This document shows, piece by piece, positions 24,290-33,200 of a stretch of 45,041 nt of DNA; positions within the stretch are counted from its first letter, which is position 1; each line of letters starts with the position of its first letter. The notes below the pieces were generated by a model. The model was not told the origin of the DNA. It saw nothing but the letters and a program-made list of their open reading frames with translations, and did not search any database. This DNA comes from an uncultured Kiritimatiellota bacterium (lineage in GTDB: Bacteria > Verrucomicrobiota > Kiritimatiellia > RFP12 > UBA1067), in the NCBI GenBank assembly GCA_934635045.1, contig CAKTZA010000027.1, forward strand, positions 1-45,041. Direction: 5' to 3'. The position numbers and the translations under genes were made by a program.

Positions 24290-24979
24290 ATGTTTTCCCG
24301 CTTTCTGCCTTTTGAGATCCTGTACGAAGACCGCGACCTGATCGTCATCGACAAGCCGGCGGGGCTCTTGACGACGCACACGAAGCTCGTCGGGCGCGTC
24401 GCGCGCGAGTCCCAGGCGACGGCGGAGAACTTCCTGAACGACTACGTGCGCAAGGGCCAGCGGCGCAGCGCGAAGCGCGTCTGGCTCGTCCACCGGCTCG
24501 ACCGCGAGACGAGCGGCGTCATGATGTTCGCGAAAAGCGAACGTCTCGCGGACGCGATTCGCGACCGCTGGAACGAGCTGACCGAGAAGACGTACCGCGC
24601 GCGCGTCGAGGGCGTGCTCGCCGAGGAGACGGGCGTCTTCACGTCGTATCTGCGCGACGACCCGAAGACGCTGAAGGTGTCGAGCGTCAAGGACCCGAAG
24701 CTCGGCAAGTTGGCGCGCACCGAGTGGCGGCGGCTCTCGGTCGCGCGCGGCACGACGCTCGTCGAAGTCGCGCTCAAGTCGGGCCGCAAGAACCAGATCC
24801 GCGTCCACTTCAGCGAAGCGGGGCATCCCGTCGTCGGCGACGTCAAGTACGGCGCGAAGAAGGCCGACCGCCTGCACCTCCGCGCCGTCCGCCTCGTCTT
24901 CACGCATCCCCTGACGGGCCAGACGTTCACGTGGGCCGTCGCGTCGGCCGGCCGCGTTCCCGTCCGCGCAGGAGGCTGA
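24290..24979 (+). CDS. RluA-family RNA pseudouridine synthase
   Basis: This is a 229-residue RluA-type enzyme that isomerises uridine in rRNA or tRNA. ILYEDRDLIVIDKPAGLL opens the fold. The catalytic Asp is in the HRLDRETSG motif near residue 68, and LKSGRKNQIRVHFSEAGHPVVGD is the conserved later stretch. There is no S4 domain, so the target base cannot be named. The ATG lies directly after a consensus promoter with no room for a Shine-Dalgarno, implying leaderless translation. Confidence 0.92.
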   Translation: MFSRFLPFEILYEDRDLIVIDKPAGLLTTHTKLVGRVARESQATAENFLNDYVRKGQRRSAKRVWLVHRLDRETSGVMMFAKSERLADAIRDRWNELTEKTYRARVEGVLAEETGVFTSYLRDDPKTLKVSSVKDPKLGKLARTEWRRLSVARGTTLVEVALKSGRKNQIRVHFSEAGHPVVGDVKYGAKKADRLHLRAVRLVFTHPLTGQTFTWAVASAGRVPVRAGG

Positions 24980-24990
24980 TTCGCATTTTA

Positions 24991-24999
24991 TGGTATAAT
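24991..24999 (+). promoter_or_regulatory. Extended -10 promoter of the gene at 25008
   Basis: TGG-TATAAT ends eight bases before the ATG at 25008 and lies 11 bases after the previous stop, so the leader is at most a few bases. There is no -35 at the expected place. Confidence 0.6.
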
Positions 25000-25007
25000 C
25001 TGCACCA

Positions 25008-25841
25008 ATGAAACTTACCCTACGCCTTCTTTCGTGCCTTGTGCTGCTGCCGCTTCTCTCCGCCGAGGCGGCGACAAGCGAGATCAAGGTCGACCTCAAG
25101 CTGGACGGCTCGGACTTCGTGACGGGCGAGCGCATTCGCGGCGTCGTCGACATCGCGAACTCGTCGCCGGATCGCGTGAGCGTCGGCTACGCCAACTCGA
25201 AGGACATCTTCTTCATCGAGGTCATGCGCGCGAGCGACAGCCGTTCGCTGACGCGCCTCGGCAAGCGCCCGTTCGTCGCGCGCTTCCGCGTCGATTCGAG
25301 CGAGGGGCAGAAGCTGGAGACCTTCCTCGGCGACCATTATGCGCTGCGCGAGCCGAGCCGCTACCTCGCGAAGCCCGTGCTCGTGCACGACGGCGTGCGC
25401 TACGAGGGCGCGATTCGCGCCTTTGACGTCGTCGAGGGCATTCGCATCACCGGGGCGATGCAGATGTTCGCGAACCGCAAGGGGCTTCAGCGGAACTTCT
25501 CGCTCGTCTACTGGTCGCGCGACCGGTCGGAGCACCTGTTCCTCAAGGCGCAGGACGCCGGGACGTCCACGCGGAAATGGGAGACGCGCGATCTCGGCCC
25601 GATGCTGCGGATCGGCAACCCGACGGTCAGCATCCTGCCGGGCGGCGAAGTCGTCGTGCTCCACCGCCTCAACCAGGACCAGTTCGCCCGCAGCGAGTTC
25701 TGGTCGCTCCCGGATGCGCTGGAGTTCCGCCTGCGCGAGACCGTCCGCGACCCGGAGACGGCGGGCACGGCGCGCGTCCGCGAGCTGTACAAGGACGGCG
25801 GCGTCAAGGCGAAGCCGAATCCCTGGTGGAAGTTCTGGTAG
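25008..25841 (+). CDS. Secreted protein of unknown function
   Basis: This is a 277-residue protein with a clear signal peptide (residues 1-22, LRLLSCLVLLPLLSAEAA). The mature part begins with an Ig- or BsuPI-like strand pattern (EIKVDLKLDGSDFVTGERIRGVVDIANSS) that often marks beta-sandwich domains, and it ends in KPNPWWKFW, an aromatic tail. There are no cysteines after the signal peptide and no catalytic motif. I do not recognise the family. It has its own promoter, and the M20 peptidase gene follows after 70 bases. Confidence 0.75.
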   Translation: MKLTLRLLSCLVLLPLLSAEAATSEIKVDLKLDGSDFVTGERIRGVVDIANSSPDRVSVGYANSKDIFFIEVMRASDSRSLTRLGKRPFVARFRVDSSEGQKLETFLGDHYALREPSRYLAKPVLVHDGVRYEGAIRAFDVVEGIRITGAMQMFANRKGLQRNFSLVYWSRDRSEHLFLKAQDAGTSTRKWETRDLGPMLRIGNPTVSILPGGEVVVLHRLNQDQFARSEFWSLPDALEFRLRETVRDPETAGTARVRELYKDGGVKAKPNPWWKFW

Positions 25842-25912
25842 CCCCGTTTCGCATCAGACGCCCCCAAAAACCGATGAATCAAGGCAGACCCCAAAAATGG
25901 CAGATGGAGACT

Positions 25913-27328
25913 ATGAACGCAGAGACAGACGCATGGCTGAACTCAGACGACTCGAAGGACTACTTCGCACTCTTGAAGATGCCCACGGTCGGCGCGGCGC
26001 CGCTGCATCTGCGGGACTGCGTCCAGGCCGCGACGTGGTTGAAGAAATGGCTCAAAGGGATCGGGGCTGAGGCCGAGCTGGTCTTGCCGGAAGAAGGAAG
26101 AGGGAAAAAGGAAGAGGGAAAAAGTGCGGAGATTCCGCCTGTTCCCGTTGTGTTTGGCGAACTGAAAGGCGAGGCCGGCGCGACGACGGTGCTCGTCTAT
26201 GGGCACTACGACGTCCAGCCGCCGGATCCGCTCGATCTCTGGGAGACGCCACCGTTCGAGCCGACGCTGAAGGGCGGCCGCGTCTACTGCCGTGGCGCGC
26301 AGGACGACAAGGGCCAGTTCTTCGCGTTCCTCTGCGGCGTGCGGGAACTGGTCGGGGCGGCTCCGTCGCGGCGGCTGCCGATCAACGTCAAGTTCCTGCT
26401 CGAAGGCCAGGAGGAGTCCGGTTCGGGCACGCTCTTCCGACTTTTGGAAGACCCGTATTTCCGCAAGCGGCTCGCGGCGGACGTGCTGCTCGTCTCGGAC
26501 ACGGGGGCGGCGGCCGACCTGCGTCCCGCCATCGTCGCGGGGCTGCGCGGCGTCTGCCACTTCACGGTGAAGCTGACGGCGTCGAACCGCGACCTCCACT
26601 CCGGCGAATACGGTGGCCTCGCGCCGAACGCCGCGCAGGGCATGGCCGAGCTGATCGCGTCCCTGCACAACCCCGACGGGTCGATTGCCGTCGCCGGCTT
26701 TCGCGAGGGCGTCGAGCCGCCGACGCACGAGGAACTCGCGGCGGCCGAGGCGGGCTTCGCGACAGAAGAGCAGCTGACGGCCGACATCGGCACGGAGCCG
26801 TGTGGCGGGCAGCGCGGCAAGACGATCGTCCAGCGCAACGGCTTCGAGCCGACGATCGAGGTGAACGGCATTCATTCCGGCTACGGCGGGCCTGGCTCGA
26901 AGACGGTCATTCCCTGCGAGGCGGTCGCCAAGCTCTCGATGCGGCTCGTGCCGGGGCAGCGTCCCGCCGCGTGCTACGACGCCGTGCGGACGCACCTGAA
27001 GGACCGCTGTCCGAAGGGGATGTCCGTCTCGTTCCCCGAAGACAGCGGACTTTCCGCCGCGCTGCGCCTGCCGCTCGCCTCGCCGCTCTTCCGCCTGGCG
27101 GAGGACGTCCTGACGGAGATGGATCCGCGCGGGCCGGTCTTCCTCTGGGACGGCGCGTCGATTCCCGTCGTCGCCGCGCTCAAGGAGGCGTCCGGCGCGG
27201 CGCCGCTCCTGGTCGGCTGGGGCCAGCCCGAAGACCGCATCCATTCGCCGAACGAGAGCTATTCGCTCCGCCAGTTCGCGCGGGCGAAGGACTGGGCGCA
27301 GCGCATCCTCTCGGCGTTCGGTGCATGA
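25913..27328 (+). CDS. M20 family dipeptidase
   Basis: This is a zinc peptidase of the M20 dipeptidase type, about 471 residues, cytosolic. Metal-site motifs are present: VYGHYDVQPPDPLDLW, GAQDDKGQ, GQEESGSG (catalytic Glu) and a lid-domain His in NGIHSGYGGPGSKTVIP. The start is uncertain: ATGs at 25874, 25904 and 25913 are all in frame and none has a well-spaced Shine-Dalgarno. I chose MNAETDAW because homology begins just after it. At 26089-26124 a heptamer repeat inserts RGKKEEGKS in a loop before the GHYD strand. Confidence 0.87.
   Translation: MNAETDAWLNSDDSKDYFALLKMPTVGAAPLHLRDCVQAATWLKKWLKGIGAEAELVLPEEGRGKKEEGKSAEIPPVPVVFGELKGEAGATTVLVYGHYDVQPPDPLDLWETPPFEPTLKGGRVYCRGAQDDKGQFFAFLCGVRELVGAAPSRRLPINVKFLLEGQEESGSGTLFRLLEDPYFRKRLAADVLLVSDTGAAADLRPAIVAGLRGVCHFTVKLTASNRDLHSGEYGGLAPNAAQGMAELIASLHNPDGSIAVAGFREGVEPPTHEELAAAEAGFATEEQLTADIGTEPCGGQRGKTIVQRNGFEPTIEVNGIHSGYGGPGSKTVIPCEAVAKLSMRLVPGQRPAACYDAVRTHLKDRCPKGMSVSFPEDSGLSAALRLPLASPLFRLAEDVLTEMDPRGPVFLWDGASIPVVAALKEASGAAPLLVGWGQPEDRIHSPNESYSLRQFARAKDWAQRILSAFGA
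26089..26124 (+). repeat. Purine heptamer repeat inside the M20 peptidase gene
   Basis: Five tandem heptamers GGAAGAA, GGAAGAG, GGAAAAA, GGAAGAG, GGAAAAA are followed by G, 36 bases with no pyrimidine. The block ends at GTGCGGAG and encodes GRGKKEEGKS. It is the same family as the blocks at 34668 and 43819. Confidence 0.85.
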
Positions 27329-27383
27329 GTGCCTAAGACAGCCGAGAGCGCCGCTCCTCTGTGCGGCCCGTGATTGGCACGAC

Positions 27384-27412
27384 ACTTGCTTTTTTTTTAG
27401 AAAAAGTATACT
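27384..27412 (+). promoter_or_regulatory. Promoter of the triple-ConA protein gene
   Basis: TATACT (27407-27412) follows an AT-rich run of nine T and then AGAAAAAG. ACTTGC (27384-27389) gives a 17-base spacer; TTGCTT (27386) gives 15. The leader is about 70 bases and holds a good AAGGAG just before the ATG at 27488. Confidence 0.5.
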
Positions 27413-27487
27413 ATCCTTCCGTCCGCCGCAGAGCGTCTGCGGTGCGGATGCGTGTACAGGACAACCACCGTCAAGAAAAGGAGTCTC

Positions 27488-30400
27488 ATGCAGTTTCTCA
27501 TGCGAACGGGCGCTGTCGCCGGTCTGGCGACGGTCGTGTCTCTCGCTTCGGCCGATGATGCGATTGTCGCGCCGGACGTCCTCAAGGTCTCGTCGGGTGA
27601 GCCCGTGGTGCGGCTCTGTCCGCAAACCGTCGCGATCGATGCGGTGCCGGACGGACTGCCGACGCCGCTCTTCCATTTCGACGCGACCGACGTGACGCGC
27701 TGGAAGTTCACGTCCGACGGGATGTCCGTGACGAACATTCCTTCGACTGTCGGGGCGCGTTACCTCGCGAACACGTTAGACGGTGGCCCAGACGAATTCG
27801 TCTACAATGGGGCCCCGAACGCCCCGCGCTATCTTGAAAGCGTGCCGGAACTGGGCGGACGTCCGGCGCTCGACTTCGGCGATGCGAAGAATTCGCAGCG
27901 CGCGCTGTGGTTCAACCCGGTCGTACCGGACGGGGCGGCGGCGGATTGTGTCGCCTCGAATGTCCTTGTCGGCATCGGCTCGGTCGTTGCCGTCCACAAT
28001 GTGCTGCACGATTCCGTCAACGCGTTCCTTGGCGGCGGCTGGGTCACGGGCAGCCCGTGGGGCGCAAACGATGTCGCCGGGCTGGGCGACAACTGGAAGC
28101 GCAACCTGGCCGCCGCCGAAGGTGAGGTCGAAGCCTACTGGACGCCGATGGTCGTCGGCTATCGAGGACCGCTCGCGGCGGCGAAAGCCTGGCACAACAG
28201 CCAGGTGACGGGAGCGTCTGAGGCTGGATTCGCGCCTGGTTGGGACGTGACCGTCTTCCAGCCGACGGGATCCGTCTGTCAGGCGACGGGCCTGGGCATG
28301 TCCGCCGTCCCGTCGATGGCCTACAACCGGGGCGGCGGACAGTGGGCCGAGCTCTACGTCTTCGGCGAAGTCGTGGACGAAGCCGTGCTGATGCGCTTGC
28401 AGGCGCACCTGCGCGCCAAGTGGCTCGGCGCGCAGACGGTCGGCTACGGCGGTGCCGCGACAGTCGGCTGCCTGCGGACGCGTCGCGATGCGCACACCCG
28501 GTACGGCGTGACGAACGAGATCGAGACGGCGGCGGGCGAGACGCTTCAGGTCGATCGGCTGTCCGGCGGGCGCGGCTTTGCGGCGGCGACGGTGAAGAGG
28601 GGCGCGGGCACGCTTCGGATTCTCGACGCGGCGCACTACGGCGGTGACCTTGTGCTCGCCGGCGGACGGCTGGACCTGACGAAGCGCGTCACGCCGGCGA
28701 CGGCGGACGACCTGCCGGACGACTTGACCTTCCGCTTCGACGCGAGCGAAGCCGATTCGATCATGTCGAACACGGACGACGACTACGTGATGCGGTGGCG
28801 CAACCTGACGGACTTCACGGTCAGGGGCGAGACGGTCTACGCTCGGGCGAAGGACGGGGCGGATGCCGCGCGTCCGTGGCTCCTGCGCAATGCGCTCAAC
28901 GGACGGGACGTCCTCGACTTCGGCAGCTACACGACGGCCAACGCCTCGAAGGACGGACGTGCGCTTGATTTCGTCCGATCTGGAGACGGCGCGACCTTCA
29001 CGGCGTTCGCGCCGGCGAGCGTCTACACCGTCGTCGCCGTGGTCGGCGCGCAGCGGAGCGGCGGCAACCTCGTCGGCAACCTGAACAAGGGCATGTTTGC
29101 GCGCCATCAGGACAAGGTCGACTGGCTGACGGACACGGACTTCGACCAGCCGATCCTGCGGACGGCGTCCGTCGGCGAGCCCGGCTATGCCGTCGTCTGC
29201 CCGACCACGAACGCGCTCGTGATGCTGGATGGCGTGAAGGCCGATTCGCAGGACGGCTACGCGACGCCGGGCTATCAGGTCGTGGCGATCCGCACGGCGG
29301 GCAGCGCAATCCGCTACATCGGCGGCACGGACGTGCGGCAGGGCGGACTGCGGCTCGGCGAACTGCTCGTCTGGAAGCGTCCGCTGTCCGAGACGGAAAT
29401 CCGCGACGCCGAGGCGTATCTGACGAAGAAGTGGTTCGGACGCGAACTGCCCGGCTATCAGGCGGCGGACGTGACGGTGCCTGACGTCCGCACGGTCACG
29501 GTCGCGGCGGCGAGCGATATCTACGTGCCGTCCGGCACGGTCGCCCGGATCGACGGCCTCGTGGCGAACGCCGAGGTGCGGAAGACGGGCGGCGGTACGC
29601 TTGTCGTCGGGCCATTCGGGGCGGATGGCGCGGGGGCGATTCGCGTGGTTGAGGGGGCTGTCGTCGGCGGGTCGGCGGGCGACGTCGCCGACAAGGTGAC
29701 GCCGGCGATCGGCGCGTCGCTGCACCTGGACGCCTCGGATGCCGCGAGCATCCAGTTTGCGGACGGTTCGGATCGTGCGGTCTGGTACTGGTACGACCGG
29801 GAACACCGCAACGTCGCCTACAACATGACGGCCGCGCGGCAGCCCTTCCTGAACACGGTGGAACTTCAGAACGGCTTGCCGGTGATGGACTTCTCCACGA
29901 CGGGCGCCGATGGCCGTACCCTGACCCTGGCGAAGGCGCTGGACGGCGTGCGCAGCGCGTTTGTCGTGTGGTATCCGCTGCACGGCGGCACGGTGCTCGG
30001 CTCGTCCAGCAAGCGGGAATCGAACGACTATTCCATTGACTATGCCCGCGCGAGCGACGGAGACGGGCTTGTCATCTACAACGAGGGCGCGCAGCCCGTG
30101 CGCCGCGGGGAGGTTCGCATCAACGGGCAGGCCATTTCGGAGGCCGCGCTCTCGACATCTGCCGCGAACGGAAAATTCCAGCTTTTCGAGTTCCATCCGG
30201 CGGCGGCGACGTCTGTCTCGGCGTTGGCGGCAGACCGCGACGCCAACCTCGGCGGCGGACGTTATGGTGAGATCCTGCTCTACGAGCGCGCACTGACGGC
30301 GCGCGAGAAGACGGCGACGCGCAACTACCTGCTGAAGAAGTGGTTTGGCAAGGCGGATGATGAGCTTGAGGGCCTGCCGTCCGCGCCGGCGGTGCGCATT

Positions 30401-30730
30401 CCCGGTTCGCTCGCCTTCGCCGACGGTGCGACGTGGAACATCACGGTGGATGCGGACGGCCAGGCGGCGGCGTTGTCCGTTTCCGGCACGCTGTCGTTCG
30501 GCGCGGGCCTGACGGTGAACTTCGACGGACTGCCGATCGACCGCGACATCCGTGACCTGCGGCTGACCGTGGCGACGGCTGGCGGGTTCGCGAACGCCGA
30601 CGCTCTCGCGTCGGCGACGTTCACGGGCTTCGCGTTCGACGTCTGGAACCGTCCGCGCTTCATCGTGCGCGCCGACGGACGGCTCGTCGTGCGGTTCGGA
30701 CAGCATGGCGCGCTACTGATTCTCAGGTAA
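27488..30730 (+). CDS. Secreted protein with three ConA/LamG-like repeats
   Basis: This is a 1080-residue secreted protein with a signal peptide (residues 1-22, GAVAGLATVVSLASA). Three repeats of about 300 residues each open with a strand like FHFDATD (residue 58), FRFDASEADSI (414) and LHLDASDAASI (744), and each closes with a related helix: HLRAKWLG (307), YLTKKWFG (646) and YLLKKWFG (947). This is the pattern of LamG/ConA-like jelly-roll domains, which often bind glycans. A C-terminal beta-rich segment of about 130 residues ends GQHGALLILR, like the end of the protein at 14899. No catalytic motif is seen. AAGGAG five to six bases upstream fixes the start. Confidence 0.8.
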   Translation: MQFLMRTGAVAGLATVVSLASADDAIVAPDVLKVSSGEPVVRLCPQTVAIDAVPDGLPTPLFHFDATDVTRWKFTSDGMSVTNIPSTVGARYLANTLDGGPDEFVYNGAPNAPRYLESVPELGGRPALDFGDAKNSQRALWFNPVVPDGAAADCVASNVLVGIGSVVAVHNVLHDSVNAFLGGGWVTGSPWGANDVAGLGDNWKRNLAAAEGEVEAYWTPMVVGYRGPLAAAKAWHNSQVTGASEAGFAPGWDVTVFQPTGSVCQATGLGMSAVPSMAYNRGGGQWAELYVFGEVVDEAVLMRLQAHLRAKWLGAQTVGYGGAATVGCLRTRRDAHTRYGVTNEIETAAGETLQVDRLSGGRGFAAATVKRGAGTLRILDAAHYGGDLVLAGGRLDLTKRVTPATADDLPDDLTFRFDASEADSIMSNTDDDYVMRWRNLTDFTVRGETVYARAKDGADAARPWLLRNALNGRDVLDFGSYTTANASKDGRALDFVRSGDGATFTAFAPASVYTVVAVVGAQRSGGNLVGNLNKGMFARHQDKVDWLTDTDFDQPILRTASVGEPGYAVVCPTTNALVMLDGVKADSQDGYATPGYQVVAIRTAGSAIRYIGGTDVRQGGLRLGELLVWKRPLSETEIRDAEAYLTKKWFGRELPGYQAADVTVPDVRTVTVAAASDIYVPSGTVARIDGLVANAEVRKTGGGTLVVGPFGADGAGAIRVVEGAVVGGSAGDVADKVTPAIGASLHLDASDAASIQFADGSDRAVWYWYDREHRNVAYNMTAARQPFLNTVELQNGLPVMDFSTTGADGRTLTLAKALDGVRSAFVVWYPLHGGTVLGSSSKRESNDYSIDYARASDGDGLVIYNEGAQPVRRGEVRINGQAISEAALSTSAANGKFQLFEFHPAAATSVSALAADRDANLGGGRYGEILLYERALTAREKTATRNYLLKKWFGKADDELEGLPSAPAVRIPGSLAFADGATWNITVDADGQAAALSVSGTLSFGAGLTVNFDGLPIDRDIRDLRLTVATAGGFANADALASATFTGFAFDVWNRPRFIVRADGRLVVRFGQHGALLILR

Positions 30731-30751
30731 TCTTAAGGAAAGGACGGAACG

Positions 30752-33199
30752 ATGAATCGGACAGGGATGGTGGCGGCTGCCGTCTGGGCGGCGACGATGG
30801 GCTTGACGTCGGCGGGCGATCTGCCGGGAGAGGGCCGTACGGTCGACGACGCGCGGCGGACGCGGCCGACGGCCACGCGCGCGTTCGCGGCGGATGCGGC
30901 CGCGAAGGAGCTGACGGGGAAGTGGATCGCCGGAGGGGACATCCCCGGCACGGTCGTCTTCGCGGAGACGGCATGGCGGGACGAGGCGTTTCGCTCCCAG
31001 CGGTGGACCAAGGACGCGGATGCCGTCGTGAAAGATGACGGACGCGGCGGAACGTGCGTCGAGCTGCGCGCAAACGGCACGTCGTTCGTGACCTGTGTGC
31101 AGAGCAGCAAGTTCGCGGTGCCGATGAAGAAGGACGTGCCGATCGCTGTCCTCTGGGAGGCGCGTACGCCTCAGGGCGGCGCGGCGCCGTACTTCCGCTA
31201 TGACGTCTATGACGCGGACGGCGCGTTCGTCAGCGCCTGCCAGATGCGGTCGGTCGTGGATCCGACCCAGCCGCAGACGTTTCACCGCAACGCCTTCGTG
31301 CTGACGCCAAGCAGCGACGGGCGCATCCGGGCGTTCTTCCACGTGACGCCGTCGGATTCAAAGGCGGTCGAGGTCGCCAACGTGCGCATCGTCGATCTTG
31401 GCGCGGCCGTGGCCGATGCGGTGGCGGACGATCCGAAGGTGCTCGCCGCACGTGCGGCGGCCGGTTCGGGGCTGCTCTGGTTCCCCTCGGCTGACCTCGG
31501 CGCGGGCTATCCGATCCTGCCGACGTCCACGCGCATCCCCGGCGAGCCGAAGGGGACGCTGCGCGTCGTCGAGTGCCCCGGCGAACGGACGCGCGCCGGG
31601 CTTGTCCTGTGGACGCGCGACGGGCTGCGGGACGTCACGCTTGCGTTCTCGGCACTGAAGAGCGGCTGGTTCGGCCTTGGGGCGACGCTCCCTGCGGCGT
31701 CGGTTTCCGCGAAGGTCGTCAAGTGCCACTATCAGGGCGAGGGCGCGCCGTTTGCGGACGTCGCGACAGGCGAGGACCAGGTGCTGGTGCCGGAACTTCT
31801 CCTGAACGACGACCGGCTGGTCGTGCCCGATCACGATGCGCACGTGAACTTCGTCCGTTTTGCGGCGGCGACGCCGTTCTACACGAACGTCAACACGATC
31901 ACGGAATTCGCGTGGAGCAGTCGCATCCCGAACGAGAAAATGCCGATCGTCGACGCGCCGACACTGCGGCCGTTCGACCTCGAACCCGCTCTCAACAAGC
32001 AGCTGGCGATTTCGTTCCACGTGCCGAAGGGCGCGAAGGCGGGCACGTACCGGGGGACGCTGACCGTGCTTGCGGCGGCGGGGCGTACGGTCGCTGAAAT
32101 TCCGGTCGAGCTGACGGTTCTGCCGTTCACGCTGCCGGAGAAGGCCGAGACGGCCTACGATCCGTCACGCGCGTACACGATGGGCCTTTACACGTGGTGC
32201 GCCTTGAGCGCGGACGGCTCACCCGCGATGTCGCCGTTCCACCGTTCGCGCGAACAGGTGCTGGCTGTCTACCGGACGCTCTACGAGAACGGCATCCATG
32301 ACCCGGCGTTCATCTGGCACGCCGGCATCGTCTATGACGACGCGAAGTTCCGTGCGCATCTGGCGGTCGCGCGCGAGGCCGGCTTCAGGGGGGCGCTGCA
32401 CCTTGGTGCGTCTGGGCTCATCGGCAACGACACGAATGCAACGAAGCTCGCGGCGATGAAGGCGCGGCTCGTCCGGGCGATGGCGACGGCGCGCGAATAC
32501 GGCTTTGCTCCAGTCTACTTCTACGGGTTCGACGAGGCCTACGGCGAGAAGCTGCTCTCGCAGCGCACGGCGTGGAAGGCGGCAAAGGAGACGGGCGCGA
32601 AGATTATCGTCAGCGGCGGCAACGGGCATTTCGAGAACGTCGGCGACCTCCTCGACATCTGCGTCTACCACGAGGCGCCGGAGAACGCGCGTCCGGCCGA
32701 CTGGCATTCGGTCGGGCACGCCCTCTGGAAGTACGGCACGCCGCAGACGGCGCCGGAGGATCCGCGCCTCTACCGACGCAACTATGGCCTCTATCTCTGG
32801 CATCTTGGCTTTGACGGCGCGAACACCTACTGCGAGACGTCAGGCGGCGCGGCGTGGAACGACCTCGCCTCGATCCAGCGCAATCGGCTCACGGGGAAGC
32901 ACGGCGGGGCGTACCGCAGCGAGACGATGCTCTACCCGACGCTGGACGGCGTGGCCGAAACGATGGCCCTCACGGGGCTGGCGTCGGCCATCAAGGACGT
33001 CCGCTACTTGACGAAGTTCCGCCAGCTGCTGCGGGAGTGTCCGAACGAGGCGGCGCAGAAGTGGCACGAATCCGTCGATTTCGGGCAGGACGACCCGGCG
33101 GCGATCCGCGCGGCGGCAATCGACTGGATCCTGCGCATGAGCAAGGGGCAGGCCCTGCCCTCGGCGCGTTCGCCCCAGGGGACGAGCAAAATGCTATAA
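30752..33199 (+). CDS. Secreted GH123/DUF4091-like glycosidase-type protein
   Basis: This is an 815-residue protein with a signal peptide (residues 1-21, VAAAVWAATMGLTSA). Residues 45-225 look like a carbohydrate-binding sandwich. Residues 230-460 hold sandwich domains ending GTYRGTLTVLAAAGRTVAEIPVELTVLPFTLPE (a common pre-barrel segment in GH123/DUF4091 proteins). Residues 470-815 form a barrel in which FYGFDEAYG (near 590) presents a D-E pair like the substrate-assisted acetamido-sugar hydrolases. Activity on a GalNAc- or GlcNAc-type glycan is therefore possible but inferred. The gene is 21 bases after the triple-ConA gene, so probably the same operon. Its TAA stop is inside the -10 of lysS. 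Confidence 0.65.
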   Translation: MNRTGMVAAAVWAATMGLTSAGDLPGEGRTVDDARRTRPTATRAFAADAAAKELTGKWIAGGDIPGTVVFAETAWRDEAFRSQRWTKDADAVVKDDGRGGTCVELRANGTSFVTCVQSSKFAVPMKKDVPIAVLWEARTPQGGAAPYFRYDVYDADGAFVSACQMRSVVDPTQPQTFHRNAFVLTPSSDGRIRAFFHVTPSDSKAVEVANVRIVDLGAAVADAVADDPKVLAARAAAGSGLLWFPSADLGAGYPILPTSTRIPGEPKGTLRVVECPGERTRAGLVLWTRDGLRDVTLAFSALKSGWFGLGATLPAASVSAKVVKCHYQGEGAPFADVATGEDQVLVPELLLNDDRLVVPDHDAHVNFVRFAAATPFYTNVNTITEFAWSSRIPNEKMPIVDAPTLRPFDLEPALNKQLAISFHVPKGAKAGTYRGTLTVLAAAGRTVAEIPVELTVLPFTLPEKAETAYDPSRAYTMGLYTWCALSADGSPAMSPFHRSREQVLAVYRTLYENGIHDPAFIWHAGIVYDDAKFRAHLAVAREAGFRGALHLGASGLIGNDTNATKLAAMKARLVRAMATAREYGFAPVYFYGFDEAYGEKLLSQRTAWKAAKETGAKIIVSGGNGHFENVGDLLDICVYHEAPENARPADWHSVGHALWKYGTPQTAPEDPRLYRRNYGLYLWHLGFDGANTYCETSGGAAWNDLASIQRNRLTGKHGGAYRSETMLYPTLDGVAETMALTGLASAIKDVRYLTKFRQLLRECPNEAAQKWHESVDFGQDDPAAIRAAAIDWILRMSKGQALPSARSPQGTSKML

Positions 33200-33200
33200 T
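33192..33200 (+). promoter_or_regulatory. Extended -10 promoter of lysS
   Basis: TGC-TATAAT ends 11 bases before the lysS ATG, so the leader is about five bases, without a Shine-Dalgarno. The stop codon of the upstream gene (33197-33199) lies within the hexamer. Confidence 0.65.

Noticed and set aside
25874..25912. Longer M20 start at ATG 25874
   Set aside because: It adds residues with no homology and no ribosome binding site; possible but less likely than 25913.
26089..26124. Heptamer block as a Shine-Dalgarno-rich or regulatory leader
   Set aside because: It lies well inside the M20 coding sequence, after the start and before the catalytic domain motifs, with the frame maintained.
33146..33160. 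GGGCAG / CTGCCC hairpin before lysS as a terminator
   Set aside because: It is within the coding end of the upstream gene and no T run follows.
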